Part shown: positions 55,806 through 64,000 of the stretch, piece by piece
Layout: the number at the start of each line of letters is the position of its first letter
Position numbering within the stretch: the stretch's first letter is position 1
Assembly: GCF_040115645.1 (NCBI RefSeq)
Contig: NC_089553.1
Span: 620,001 to 684,000 of the forward strand
Origin: Euwallacea fornicatus
Lineage: Eukaryota > Arthropoda > Insecta > Coleoptera > Curculionidae
Direction of reading: 5' to 3'
Length of the DNA stretch: 64,000 nt
Notes under the pieces: model-generated
The model's database searches: none
The model's input: only the letters and a program-made list of their open reading frames with translations
Told to the model about the DNA's origin: nothing
Program-made: the position numbers and the translations under genes

Positions 55806-56890
55806 ATGGCGTATTCTGTAGAAAAAAGAATGGAAACGGTTCTAATGTATGGGGGGAATAGTCAATATCCGCTTAGCAGGCTGCTAGAGTTTTCAACGAG
55901 ACATACCTACAAAATCATATTTCTCATGTCTACGTGAAACAACTTCTAGAAAAATTTAAGACGAGTTCAAACTAAAGATAAAAGAAAAAAAAGGTAAGGA
56001 AGAAGAAAGATAAAATCAAACTCAAAACTAAAATATTGAATGAGGTTACGACAATAGTACTGTTGGCGCAATTTGTTACTGACCCAATCGCATCAATTAG
56101 AAAAGTGTCTCGTCAAATTGAAGTTTCAATTGGTTCTATTGCAAAAGTGACGAAAATGTGTATTTTCCATCCTGACAAGATGCAAATTCATGAGATACTA
56201 CTTAAAGAATATTGCGATCTTAGAAGTGAATTTTGGGAAAGTATGACAATACTGATTGCCATTGTTCCAAATCCTGTGAAAAATACCTGCATTTGCTATG
56301 AGTATACATTTTATTTAAATGGGTGTGTTAACAGGCAAAATTGTCGTCATTGGTGCGACGAGAATCGTCACGGTTTTCGAGAGTGCCATACTCAGTGGCC
56401 TTAAAAAGTTAATGTACGAGCTGGAATATTGAGAGATGCTGTAATTGGACCATTATCCATCGATTGTAATCTTTATAGTGAAGTAAAATCGATATGTTAC
56501 AAGGGCCAATTGATTATGTTACAACAGAGACCGTAGGAACGCAAGTAGATCACAATAGCCATTATCTGCTGAACGAAAATGTTTTGCCTTTTCAACAAGA
56601 CGAGGCAACGACACATTATGTCGTGCCGGAGCGATAATGGCTTGATGGCCAATTTCCAGGTAGATGGATTGGCAGAAGTCGGGCAATTGAGTGGCCTCCG
56701 AGGTCTCCTGATTCAACGCTGCTTGATTTTTTCCTTTCGGGTCATCTTAAATCACTTGTTAATTAATCATATCCTGAAAATATTAATGCACTGAAAAATT
56801 GCGTAGTCGCAATCTGACAGGAATTCGAAAGCAGATTGCAGAAAGCAGATTTTTTCCACATTTGTGAAATCATGCTTAAAAGTCATGTAA
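55806..56890 (+). pseudogene. mariner transposase (DD41D type) pseudogene
   Basis: The ATG at 55806 opens MAYSVEKRMETVLMYGGNSQ, the first HTH. A frameshifted K-rich stretch follows. A clean frame from 56036 then carries the second HTH (DPIASIRKVSRQIEVSIGSI, HPDKMQIHEIL). The first Asp is seen as CYEYTFYLNGCVN, where the expected SDEYTF has lost its Asp. The second Asp block is VLPFQQDEATTHYVVP; the third is WPPRSPDSTLLDFFLSG, 41 residues later. The tail around 56830-56890 is eroded. Loss of the first catalytic Asp and several stops make it inactive. Confidence 0.8.
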
Positions 56891-57249
56891 TTGAAAGTCT
56901 AAAATCGCTATTCCTACACAGTTGCTTCGGGTAAGTTGATGTTTTTAGACCCATTGACGAATAACATTAAATTAACTTTTCCTAAATTTTTTCTTAATTT
57001 ATCAAAAACTCCTTGACTAATCGAGGGTCTCAATGCTCTCTAGTTTTGTACTTTTAATTACCTTTCATACGAAGTGCAACTCGGTGGGGGTGGTATTTAG
57101 CGGAGTTGCATAGGGTAACAATTAGGTTTACGTAGATAACGTCAAAAGTGTTCCCCCTGGCAACCTGGAACAACTCTTTGCTCAGTATTTTCATACCAAC
57201 TTCAATTTTTACGATATCGGGGGTGGTAAGTTCTGAAATGAACACACCG

Positions 57250-57842
57250 TATAGGTGAACAAACTAGAAGTACGGATTTCATTACGATGCCAATGGTATA
57301 TCATTAGCCTCCAAAGAGCTGTTATGGTCACATGAAAAAATTAACTTTGTACTTCTTGCTTTGTTGGCAGAGCGAATACCAATAGAGAATATGACAGTTT
57401 TACGCAGAAAATAGACACGAAATGTTTTTTTGCAATAAACAATACGCCATTGCTCTCTAAAAGGTCTTTTCGCTCCTAGAGCTGACGCACAATTAAGCAC
57501 CCTGAAAGACATTCTGAGGAAAATCTCAACCGAAAATTTTTCGTCATCTGCCTGACTGTACGGTGAATGGTGACTTTTAGAGATTTCCATTTGTAGATTC
57601 TATTATTTTACTCACGAAAATACGGCTTTGATTTGTGTTTGCTGTTTGTGTCTACTTTTCCATTTGCTAATAAAATTCCTGGCTTTTCCATTTGGCAGAA
57701 TTACGAGAATCACCCAGGAAATGACAAAGGACTAGTCAAAATCCCCATAAATGTCGATGAGATAAATGTATGTTTGGATACAGAGTATGAAACTGCCAAT
57801 TCCTCGTAAATCGTCAGAAATCGTGAGCATTTTTCAGATATA
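57250..57842. other. unique sequence, nothing recognised
   Basis: The frame at 57282-57590 on the minus strand (102 codons) is open but shows no known motif. No repeat termini before the tip at 57843. Confidence 0.45.
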
Positions 57843-58080
57843 CAGGGTGGTTCTTAACCTATATGCATTAAGTTGGGAAATTATAGCTGAGGACAAATAA
57901 TGATTAATTGCAAAAAAACGTAAGTAAAACGTTTTTAGTTTCAAAGTTGCCGATTTACAGAGGTGTCAAAAAGTACGGAAAATTATTATTTCTTAACCTG
58001 TATGGCAACAACGCTATTATTTTAAAAGGTTCTGAATTGAAAACTTCATATGTTGCAAATTAACAAACTATTTCTGAAAA
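57843..58080. mobile_element. mariner-type left terminus, orphan
   Basis: CAGGGTGGTTCTTAACCTAT follows TA at 57841-57842. A second tip-like motif (CAGAGGTGTCAAAAAGTAC) lies at 57958, +115. No right partner was found before the Mos1-like element, so the element is truncated or its right end lost. Confidence 0.55.
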
Positions 58081-58410
58081 AAAAATGCATTCGATTTTAG
58101 CTATTTAGGTTTTTCTTGATCAAGAGACCTAAATTTGTTCGGTCAGAAGTTTGGAAACTCAAAGCAAAATGGAAGATATTTTTTGTTACTTTGACTTGAA
58201 TAGATCCGTTTATGGTATCTTGAAATATTGTGGGCAAAAAAAATTTTTTTTCATAGGGCTTAAAAAATAAAATAATAGAGCTGTACAAGGCAGCAGTTAG
58301 GTAAATTACCACAAGTCGAAATTCAAATATTTTAAAACGGATTGTTTCAAAAATGATTTGAAAGTGAAATCAACGAGGCACAACGGCAACTGCTTTAAAA
58401 TCAGGAAGTG

Positions 58411-58870
58411 CTGAGTGAAAGAGTAGAGAAATTTATTAAACGAATTTCATTGGCAGATCCAAGAAAATTTTCTATTGAAATCGCCAAAGAAACGAGCCAT
58501 ATGGGCATTTTGGTATCGTTGCGAACTCTCAGGCGACGTCTAAATGCTCAGGTATAATTTGGAAAAATTGCGATAGAAAAACGTTTAATTTCAAAAAAGG
58601 ATCGAAAGGCGCAACTTTAGTTTGCAAGTGAACATCTGTCCTGGTCACCAATCAGAATACTGTCCTTTTTAGTGATGAAAGTAAGTTCCAGCTATTTGGA
58701 AGTGATAGCAAAAAATATGTCAGAAGACCTTTAAGTAAAAGATTTAATTATAAATGTCAATTACCTCCTGTGGAACATGCAGGGGGCAGCATGATGGTGG
58801 AGGGCTGCTTTTCTAAATGTCCTACTTGGCCGTTAATTCAAATTAAAGATATTATTGAACGGGGCAAGTT
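58411..58870 (+). pseudogene. Tc1-like transposase, central fragment
   Basis: Plus-strand scraps in order: SERVEKFIKRISLADPRKFS and SLRTLRRRLNAQ (second HTH), a frame change, then VLFSDESKFQLFGSDSKKYV with the first catalytic Asp, RRPLSKRFNYK, and EHAGGSMMVEGCFS, which in relatives reads HGGGSVMVWGCFS. WPLIQIKDII follows, after which homology stops at about 58870. The second Asp and Glu are absent. No termini were identified, so it is a fragment. Confidence 0.8.
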
Positions 58871-59237
58871 TGCGCTCGCTTGCTATCTCACCCCAGATAC
58901 AAGGGAGGCACAGTTGGTTGGCAGTGCTGAGGTGAGATCTCTTTTGTGTAGATTTTATTTTGTTCAAAGGACCACAGCTTATTTGGCGCTGAACCGATGC
59001 AGAACAAACACACTTGATAACAACACATTTATATTTATTCCACTAATGTCCAACACTATTGCACAAGTGACAAAGGTCATAACAAGGTATGAAATTATGG
59101 TAAACTAGAAAACCACAAGCGACCACCGATTATCAAGAGCCTTTGACGATCGGGAATGTTTTCTTTTGGTACAGGGCAAATGTTATGTGTGAATTGAGAG
59201 CAGTATTGGGATCCTATTAAGGCTGTAGGAGTATATA
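58871..59237. other. unassigned sequence left of the Mos1-like element
   Basis: The open frame begun at 58770 runs to 59108, but past about 58870 it has no similarity I recognise. Nothing else was seen. Confidence 0.4.
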
Positions 59238-60499
59238 CCAGGTATACAAGTATGAAATGCGGATTTTGTGTTCGAAAAATACATGTCAAATTTGAAAAAA
59301 CGATGCTCCATCGCTAGTGATACATTTTGTCCATCTGTCGGGCAATTTATGGATACCACGCCAGTAAAAAGTTTCCTCTTTTGCCGCGAACCATTTATCT
59401 AACCATTTTTTCACATCATCGTATGAACCAAAGCGCTGCTCCACAAGTGCGTGACCCATAGATGCGAACAAGTGGTAATCGGAAGGGGCCAAGTCGGGGG
59501 AGTAACCCGCATGGGGTAGCACTTCCCAGTTGAGCACTTCCAACGTGTCACGAACCGTTTTTGCCGTATGTGAAGGAGCATTGTCGTAAAGAAAAATGAC
59601 CTTGTGTTGCCTTTTCTGATATTCTGATCGTTTCTGGAGCAGAGAACGGTTCAAATCAAGCAATTGTTGTTGATAGCGTTTGGTATTAACCGTTTCACCA
59701 GACTTTAACAGCTCATAATAGACCACTCCCTTCTGGTCCCACCACTCACAAAACATCGTTTACCTGCCAAAGCGATTCGGTCTTGCAGTTGAAGTGGATG
59801 GTGCATCTCGATCTACCCATGACCTCTTGCGCTTTGGATTTTCACAGTAAATCCACTTTTCGTCACCAATGACGATACGATGTAAAAAAGACTTTCTGTT
59901 GTATCTTTCGAGCAAAATTTTAAATGCGTTTTTGCGTCTCTCCATTTGCCTGTCGTTCAACTCATGTGGTACCCATCTACCGACCTTTTGAATCTTTCCC
60001 ATCTCTTGTAGGCGAATGGAAACAGCTTGTTGACTAACGCTTAATTGCTCTGCAAGTTGTTTTTGTGTTTGTGCATCGTCTTCGTCCAACAATGCCTGCA
60101 ATTCTGCATCTTCATACTTTTTTGGCGGTTTTCCGCGTTTCTTCTCCCTAACATTAAAATCACCAATTCTGAAACGCCGAAACCATCGTTCACACATATC
60201 TTGCGATAAAGCATGTTCACCATAAGCTTCTTGAAGTAATCGGTATGCTTCAGCAGCATTTTTCTTTAAGTGAAAACAAAAAATTAATGCTGTCCGCGAA
60301 TGCTCTTTGGCACTAAGTTCGATATATTGAACGCAGTACAACTCTACTATGCAAACACTTTTACAATTTATCATATAGTCGTGGCTATCACTTGTCGATG
60401 GTTAAAAATTAAAAAAATAAAAAAACAGTCATTATCCTATTTCTTGTACTGATGCGCTATCGGTTTTTCAAATCCTCATTTTTATACTTGTACACCTGG
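59238..60499. mobile_element. Mos1-like mariner (mauritiana subfamily), 1,262 bp, near intact
   Basis: Ends CCAGGTATACAAGTATGAAA and reverse complement of CATTTTTATACTTGTACACC with GG, flanked by TA on both sides (59236-59237; 60500-60501). The CCAGGTGTACAAGTA terminus is the known Mos1 end; Mos1 itself is 1,286 bp. A single transposase frame fills the element on the minus strand. It is the only mariner here without the CAGGGTG-type tip. Confidence 0.95.
59286..60374 (-). pseudogene. Mos1-like mariner transposase (DD34D), one internal stop
   Basis: Cut-and-paste transposase of the mauritiana subfamily. In order: first HTH (RTALIFCFHLKKNAAEAYRL, CERWFRRFRIGDFNVREK), GKPPKKYEDAELQALLDED, second HTH (KQLAEQLSVSQQAVSIRLQE), WVPHEL, then the catalytic domain. 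That has IGDEKWI (first Asp), VIFLYDNAPSHTAKTV (second) and YSPDLAPSDYHLFASM (third), with 34 residues between the last two: DD34D. A TAA at 59760-59762, where relatives have Lys in GKKTM, splits it into 204 and 156 residues in the same frame. The expected start codon is also changed: homology begins near QYIEL, and the frame runs back to an ATG at 60374, giving 362 codons against about 345 in Mos1. No frameshift was found. Confidence 0.95.
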
Positions 60500-61150
60500 T
60501 AGAGAGAATTGGAGAGGTGTTGAAGAGGCGTTGCGTGTAGTGTAAGAGACTATATGAGACTGCCCTAAATCTTAATTTTTCTCACCGAATGTGAACCTCA
60601 TCTATTATATACAGGATGTTCGATTTATCATGCACATGCGATTTTCTCGAAAACTAAGAATTTAATAAAAAAATGTTTCAAATAAAGTTTGTTTGGGATA
60701 AAGGAGCGCTTCTTTTGACACTTTTTTTTCAAAAAAACTCATTTAGAAGGTCTTTTCAAGGTCATTCGCATTTTGTCTAATGGAAACCCTAGATTTTTTT
60801 GACATAAATGGATACATCACTAAAAACTGAAAAACATTTGTCTGAAAAATTTTTCGATTCAACGCTTTTTTAGATAGTTTATTCAAAGAAATAATCGAAA
60901 ATTAAGTAAAGCATGGAACAACTTAAAAGTTTTTTAATCCAATAAATTTCCAAAATTTTATTTATTAACGTTCATAGGTTTACAAATTGCCTTACAGGTT
61001 TTTTTAAACAAATTGTTTCAATAAAAAACAACCGATAGTATAAAATTTAATTGATAAGTTTAGTAAATAAATAAAATGTTCAAATCATAGTAGCAGTTGA
61101 GTGGTGTTGTTCGAATTGTTTCTTTGTGATTAAGAAGTACTTGAGGGATA

Positions 61151-62216
61151 ATGGCGTATTTTTCATTAAAAGAAAAAAATGAAATTATCCTTATTTATGG
61201 AGAAAGTGGTCGCGGTATTTCAAGGACAATAGCAATGCATGCTGAACGATTTCCAAAAAGGTTATGCCGTTAAGGTTTACATTCACAAGACTTGTGAGGC
61301 AGTTTGAAGAGACTGGGAATGTTGATAAACAAAAAAAGAAATGTAAAAATACCGTAACTAATGAAGACCAGGAAATCAATGCCCTGGCTGCTATTGCTTA
61401 CAATCCAGAAATTAGTATTCGACAAATTGCATCAAATTCGGGAGTAGCGCAGAACAGTGTTTTTCGTATTTTGCGTCGTCATAAATTAAGACCTTATTGT
61501 ATTTCCCTATATCAGGAACTTCACGGTGGAGATTTTCGGAATCGTATGTTATTTTGTCAATGGGCTCAAAGACAAATAATTGATAAGCCAAACTTTTTTA
61601 TGTTAGTTTTGTTCTCTGACGAATCATCTTTTACAAATCATGGCCAAATTAACCGCCACAATATGTATTACTGGTCTGTAGACAATCCTAAATGGATAAG
61701 GCAGGTTGGGCATCAGCATCCATGGTCTGTAAACGTGTGGTGTGGAATCATAGGAACAAATTTAATTGGACCATATTTTATTGATGGGATCTTGAACGGG
61801 GAAAAATACCAACAATTTTTAAGGCGAAACTTGACCGTTTCACTTGAAGAGCTGAACTTAGAATTGCGACGTTCCATGTGGTTTCAACACGACGGTTGCT
61901 CAGCGCATTTTTTAGGGGTGCTCGACAAATCCTTGAGAGTGATTATTCAGAACGCTGGATTGGACGGAATGGTCCTATTAACTGGCCAGCAAGATCGCCA
62001 GACTTGACGTCTCCAGATTTTTTTTCATGGGGATATTTGAAGGATAAAGTTTACAAGCATATTCCGACAACCCCAGAAAATATGAAACAACGGATTAGGC
62101 AAACTTCTCGGAAAATTAGCACTCAAACATTATTATGTGTTCATGAATCGTATAAAAAACGTATTGTAACGTGTAGTAAAGTTGGTGGAAGAAATTTTGA
62201 ACATTTACTGGATTAG
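61151..62216 (+). pseudogene. mariner transposase (DD41D type), two frameshifts only
   Basis: The ATG at 61151 opens MAYFSLKEKNEIILIYGESG, the first HTH. A frame change near 61260 leads to PLRFTFTRLVRQFEETGN (linker), then the second HTH (ISIRQIASNSGVAQNSVF). The catalytic domain has all three Asp: VLFSDESSFTNHGQINRHN, MWFQHDGCSAHF and RSPDLTSPDFFSWGYLK. A second frame change lies near 61915, just after the second Asp motif. Spacing between the last two Asp is 40-41 residues, depending on how the break is bridged. The tail (TTPENMKQRIRQTSRK, ending FEHLLD) is complete at 62216. No in-frame stop was seen, so this is the best preserved DD41D gene here, and probably the youngest. Confidence 0.9.
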
Positions 62217-62317
62217 AAAACTTTTATGTTGTTGTTCCACGCTTTACTTGATTTTCGATTATTTCTTTGAATAAACTATCTAAAAAAGTGTAGAATCGAA
62301 AAATTTTTCAAACAAAT

Positions 62318-62969
62318 TGTTAGGGACTCTAAGTTATTGGTTTTTTGTTTTCTATTTATTTTTTATTGTTGTTAATGTTAGGTTTATTGTATACTGTCAT
62401 TTACTCCCTTAAGTTACGCCTATGTACTGCGATACTTATTCGGAGAATACCATTTGGGTGCCAGACCACATGGCCCATCAGGCCAAAGCTAAGGATACGC
62501 TTTGGTTGGGGAATGTGCTACTAGTCGAAGAAGCTTTCTCTATAGGGACTATTGCTTTGATGGTCAATTTGTTGGACCCGCAATATTCCCAGAAAAGCGA
62601 TTAGTATAGATATTCCCCAGATGGCCACGAGTTATGGGATTCGTTGTAGCCATAGCTTATAATGGTTCTTGGAGGTGGTGCGCCCCTGGTTGGAATTCTT
62701 CGGGGTTAGTACTTAAGGGATAATCGGAGCAATTTTCGCTCTCTTTTTCTGCTCTTCCTGTGGTCTTGTCGGGTGAAAGCTACGTCGGTGACGGGATGTG
62801 ATCCGCATCATATCGTGTAACCCGCCCAATAAGCATTCTCCCTATTCTTCGTTACTTAGACCAAGATTCTTACATTCTTTTGAGATAAGTGCATAGTTAA
62901 TACAGTCCATTTTTACATAAAACAAATTGTCTTTGTCGTGTTTCATTTATCGAAGGAACACCCTTAACA
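62318..62969. mobile_element. solo LTR (652 bp) with 5-bp target duplication
   Basis: Begins TGTTAGGGACTCTAAG and ends GGAACACCCTTAACA, so TG...CA with short inverted ends (TGTTAGGG against CCCTTAACA). CAAAT lies directly before (62313-62317) and directly after (62970-62974). Removing it and one CAAAT restores the mariner arm exactly as predicted from the other arm. A TGTT...AACA form and 5-bp duplication suit BEL/Pao or Gypsy LTRs; no internal region is present, so it is the product of LTR-LTR recombination. An open frame at 62422-62604 within it is not a recognisable gene. Confidence 0.9.
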
Positions 62970-63200
62970 CAAATGTTTTTTAGTTTTTAGTGATGTATCC
63001 ATTTATGTCAAAAAAATCTAGGGTTTCCATTAGAAAAAATGCGAATGAACTTGAAACGGCCTTCTAAATGACAGTTTTTTTGAAAAAAAAGTGTCAAAAG
63101 AAGCGCTCCTTTATCCCAAACAAACTTTATTTGAAACATTTTTTTATTAAATTCTTAGTTTTCGAGAAAATCGCATGTGCATGATAAATCGAACACCCTG

Positions 63201-64000
63201 TTTATTTTACCATCTCATAGTCATACCAATTAGTGTGAATTGTTAGTGCAGAGGAATAAGGATTGCTCATCAATCCGGCACCATGAAGGTGTGAGAAAAA
63301 TGATGAGTGAAAAGAGTTATGAGCGTGGAAAGAGTGTGAAGTGCGTATGCATTTGAATGATGTAAACACTGCCCTTAAGAGTGATTAAGAAGGATTTATG
63401 TTGACAAAAAAAGAAAATTTATTACTGGGTGAATATATTGGGCATTTTCCCAACAATTATGGAAACTTCCGTCTAGCGAGACCACAAAATAATATGTTGC
63501 CTTATGCTGAAGACAAAATGCCATTACAATGGTTTTTTCAGCAAGATAATGACCCTAAGCACAAATCGCATTTAGGTAGAAATTCCTTAAATGAAAATAA
63601 TATTCTTTTAATGGATTGACCGTTTTAGTCACGAGATCTGAACTTCATGGCAAATTTTTGCGACCATTTAGACCGACAAGTTCATCAAAACCAGATTATC
63701 AGAGTTAATGAACTATTCAATTTATTAAATGAAGAATGGAAAATGATTTCTATGCAATATCGTGCTTCTCTAGTGGATTTTATGCCACGACGATATGCAG
63801 CAGTCATTACGGCAAAGGGTTATGCAACATAGTATTGAATGTTTGACAAAACTTAATATAAAAAAGAGCGTAACTATTTTAGTTTCCATACTTTTTATCA
63901 GCAGTTTTTCATTAAACTGTAATAAAGTTAATGTAGATTGTGTTTTATTTAAGATATTATCTTTTCCATTAAGTACTTATTACTTTCCTTCGATGGTACA
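63201..64000. mobile_element. Tc1-like element relic running to the window edge
   Basis: A plus-strand Tc1-like transposase C-terminal half occupies 63470-63832. Sequence after the stop contains CCATACTTTTTATCAGCAG, which looks like a Tc1-type subterminal region, but no inverted partner was found in 63201-63400, so exact boundaries are not set. Confidence 0.55.
63390..63832 (+). pseudogene. Tc1-like transposase C-terminal half (DD34E)
   Basis: Readable blocks: NNMLPYAEDKMPLQWFFQQD with the second catalytic Asp (QQDNDPKHKS), RNSLNENNILLMD, a stop, then SRDLNFMANFCDHLDRQVHQ where the glutamate motif (usually SPDLNPIENLW) has lost its Glu. After it come FNLLNEEWKMIS and VDFMPRRYAAVITAKGYAT, the usual Tc1-like end, with a stop at 63830. 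The HTH region and first Asp are not recognisable upstream. Two stops and the missing Glu make it inactive. Confidence 0.8.

Larger units (their letters stand above)
53891..57249. mobile_element. DD41D-type mariner interrupted by a Tc1-like element
   Basis: The left end CAGTGTATTCATTTG and the reverse complement of the right end (CGGTGTGTTCATTTC) are followed by mirrored blocks: GTAGCCAGGGAGAACACT against GTTGCCAGGGGGAACACT, and CCGAGTTGCACxTCGTAT in both. TA follows the right end (57250-57251); the left side is TG, probably mutated. Removing the nested Tc1 element leaves about 1.93 kb. The transposase is on the plus strand, right of the insert. Confidence 0.85.
60612..63200. mobile_element. 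DD41D-type mariner with a solo LTR in its right arm
   Basis: The left end CAGGATGTTCGATTTATCAT matches the reverse complement of the right end (CAGGGTGTTCGATTTATCAT). The arms run about 300 bp at more than 90 % (for example GAGAAAATCGCATGTGCATG, CAAAAAAATCTAGGGTTTCC). TA precedes the left end; TT follows the right. The right arm is interrupted at 62318-62969 by a solo LTR; without it the element is about 1.93 kb. Confidence 0.95.

Noticed and set aside
62422..62604. 60-codon frame within the solo LTR
   Set aside because: LTRs do not normally encode protein and the frame has no gag or pol motif.
1..64000. CRISPR array, bacterial operon, tRNA or rRNA genes
   Set aside because: No regularly spaced identical repeats, no ribosome-binding sites or compact gene order and no tRNA-like cloverleaf noticed; all coding traces are eukaryotic transposons.

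Overview
The window looks like non-coding DNA from an insect or close arthropod nuclear genome. It is AT-rich (about two thirds A+T by eye), has no recognisable intact host gene, no operon structure and no RNA gene, and is packed with IS630-Tc1-mariner, pogo and non-LTR relics of the kind that fill insect introns and intergenic regions. No species can be assigned. The only hint of a host gene is a 50-bp exon-like segment at 5044-5093.

Layout. 1-235: right end of a pogo-like element with a mariner end inserted in it. 423-1983: Tc1-like relic. 2.4-2.9 and 5.6-6.2 kb: two foldback repeats in otherwise unique sequence. 8904-9226: small mariner-type MITE. 9387-14056: second pogo-like element filled by three back-to-back long-inverted-repeat mariner derivatives. 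14-20 kb: mostly unique, with one mariner relic. 20177-20949: mariner MITE carrying a transposase N-terminus. 21-30 kb: Tc1 fragment, DD41D mariner, well preserved Tc1-like element with IR/DR ends, second DD41D mariner. 30410-32947: perfect 1,170-bp-arm palindrome. 33370-36005: mariner mini-element with a nested Tc1. 37200-39725: two mariner derivatives. 39730-42600: LINE relic. 42933-46110: third pogo-like element with a nested mariner. 48.5-51.1 kb: mariner end, 676-bp palindromic MITE, Tc1 relic. 51331-53218: DD41D mariner, parent of the 37200 MITE. 53891-57249: DD41D mariner with a nested Tc1. 57.8-59.2 kb: Tc1 relic. 59238-60499: Mos1-like mariner with a single stop codon. 60612-63200: DD41D mariner interrupted by a solo LTR. 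63.4-64 kb: Tc1 relic running to the edge.

How the pieces relate. Nearly everything here is a cut-and-paste transposon with TA target duplications. At least seven different DD41D-type mariner lineages are present, mostly as single decayed copies, together with short derivatives that kept only inverted repeats plus an N-terminal (DNA-binding) and/or C-terminal scrap of transposase. Two structural themes stand out. First, many of these elements carry a second copy of the terminal CAGGGTG motif inside each inverted repeat, about 106-124 bp in, and in two elements a third at exactly +415. Second, several have grown very long inverted repeats, in one case with arms that I cannot tell apart. The nesting order is readable in five places and gives relative ages. 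No transposase in the window reads as a single uninterrupted full-length gene; the Mos1-like copy comes closest.
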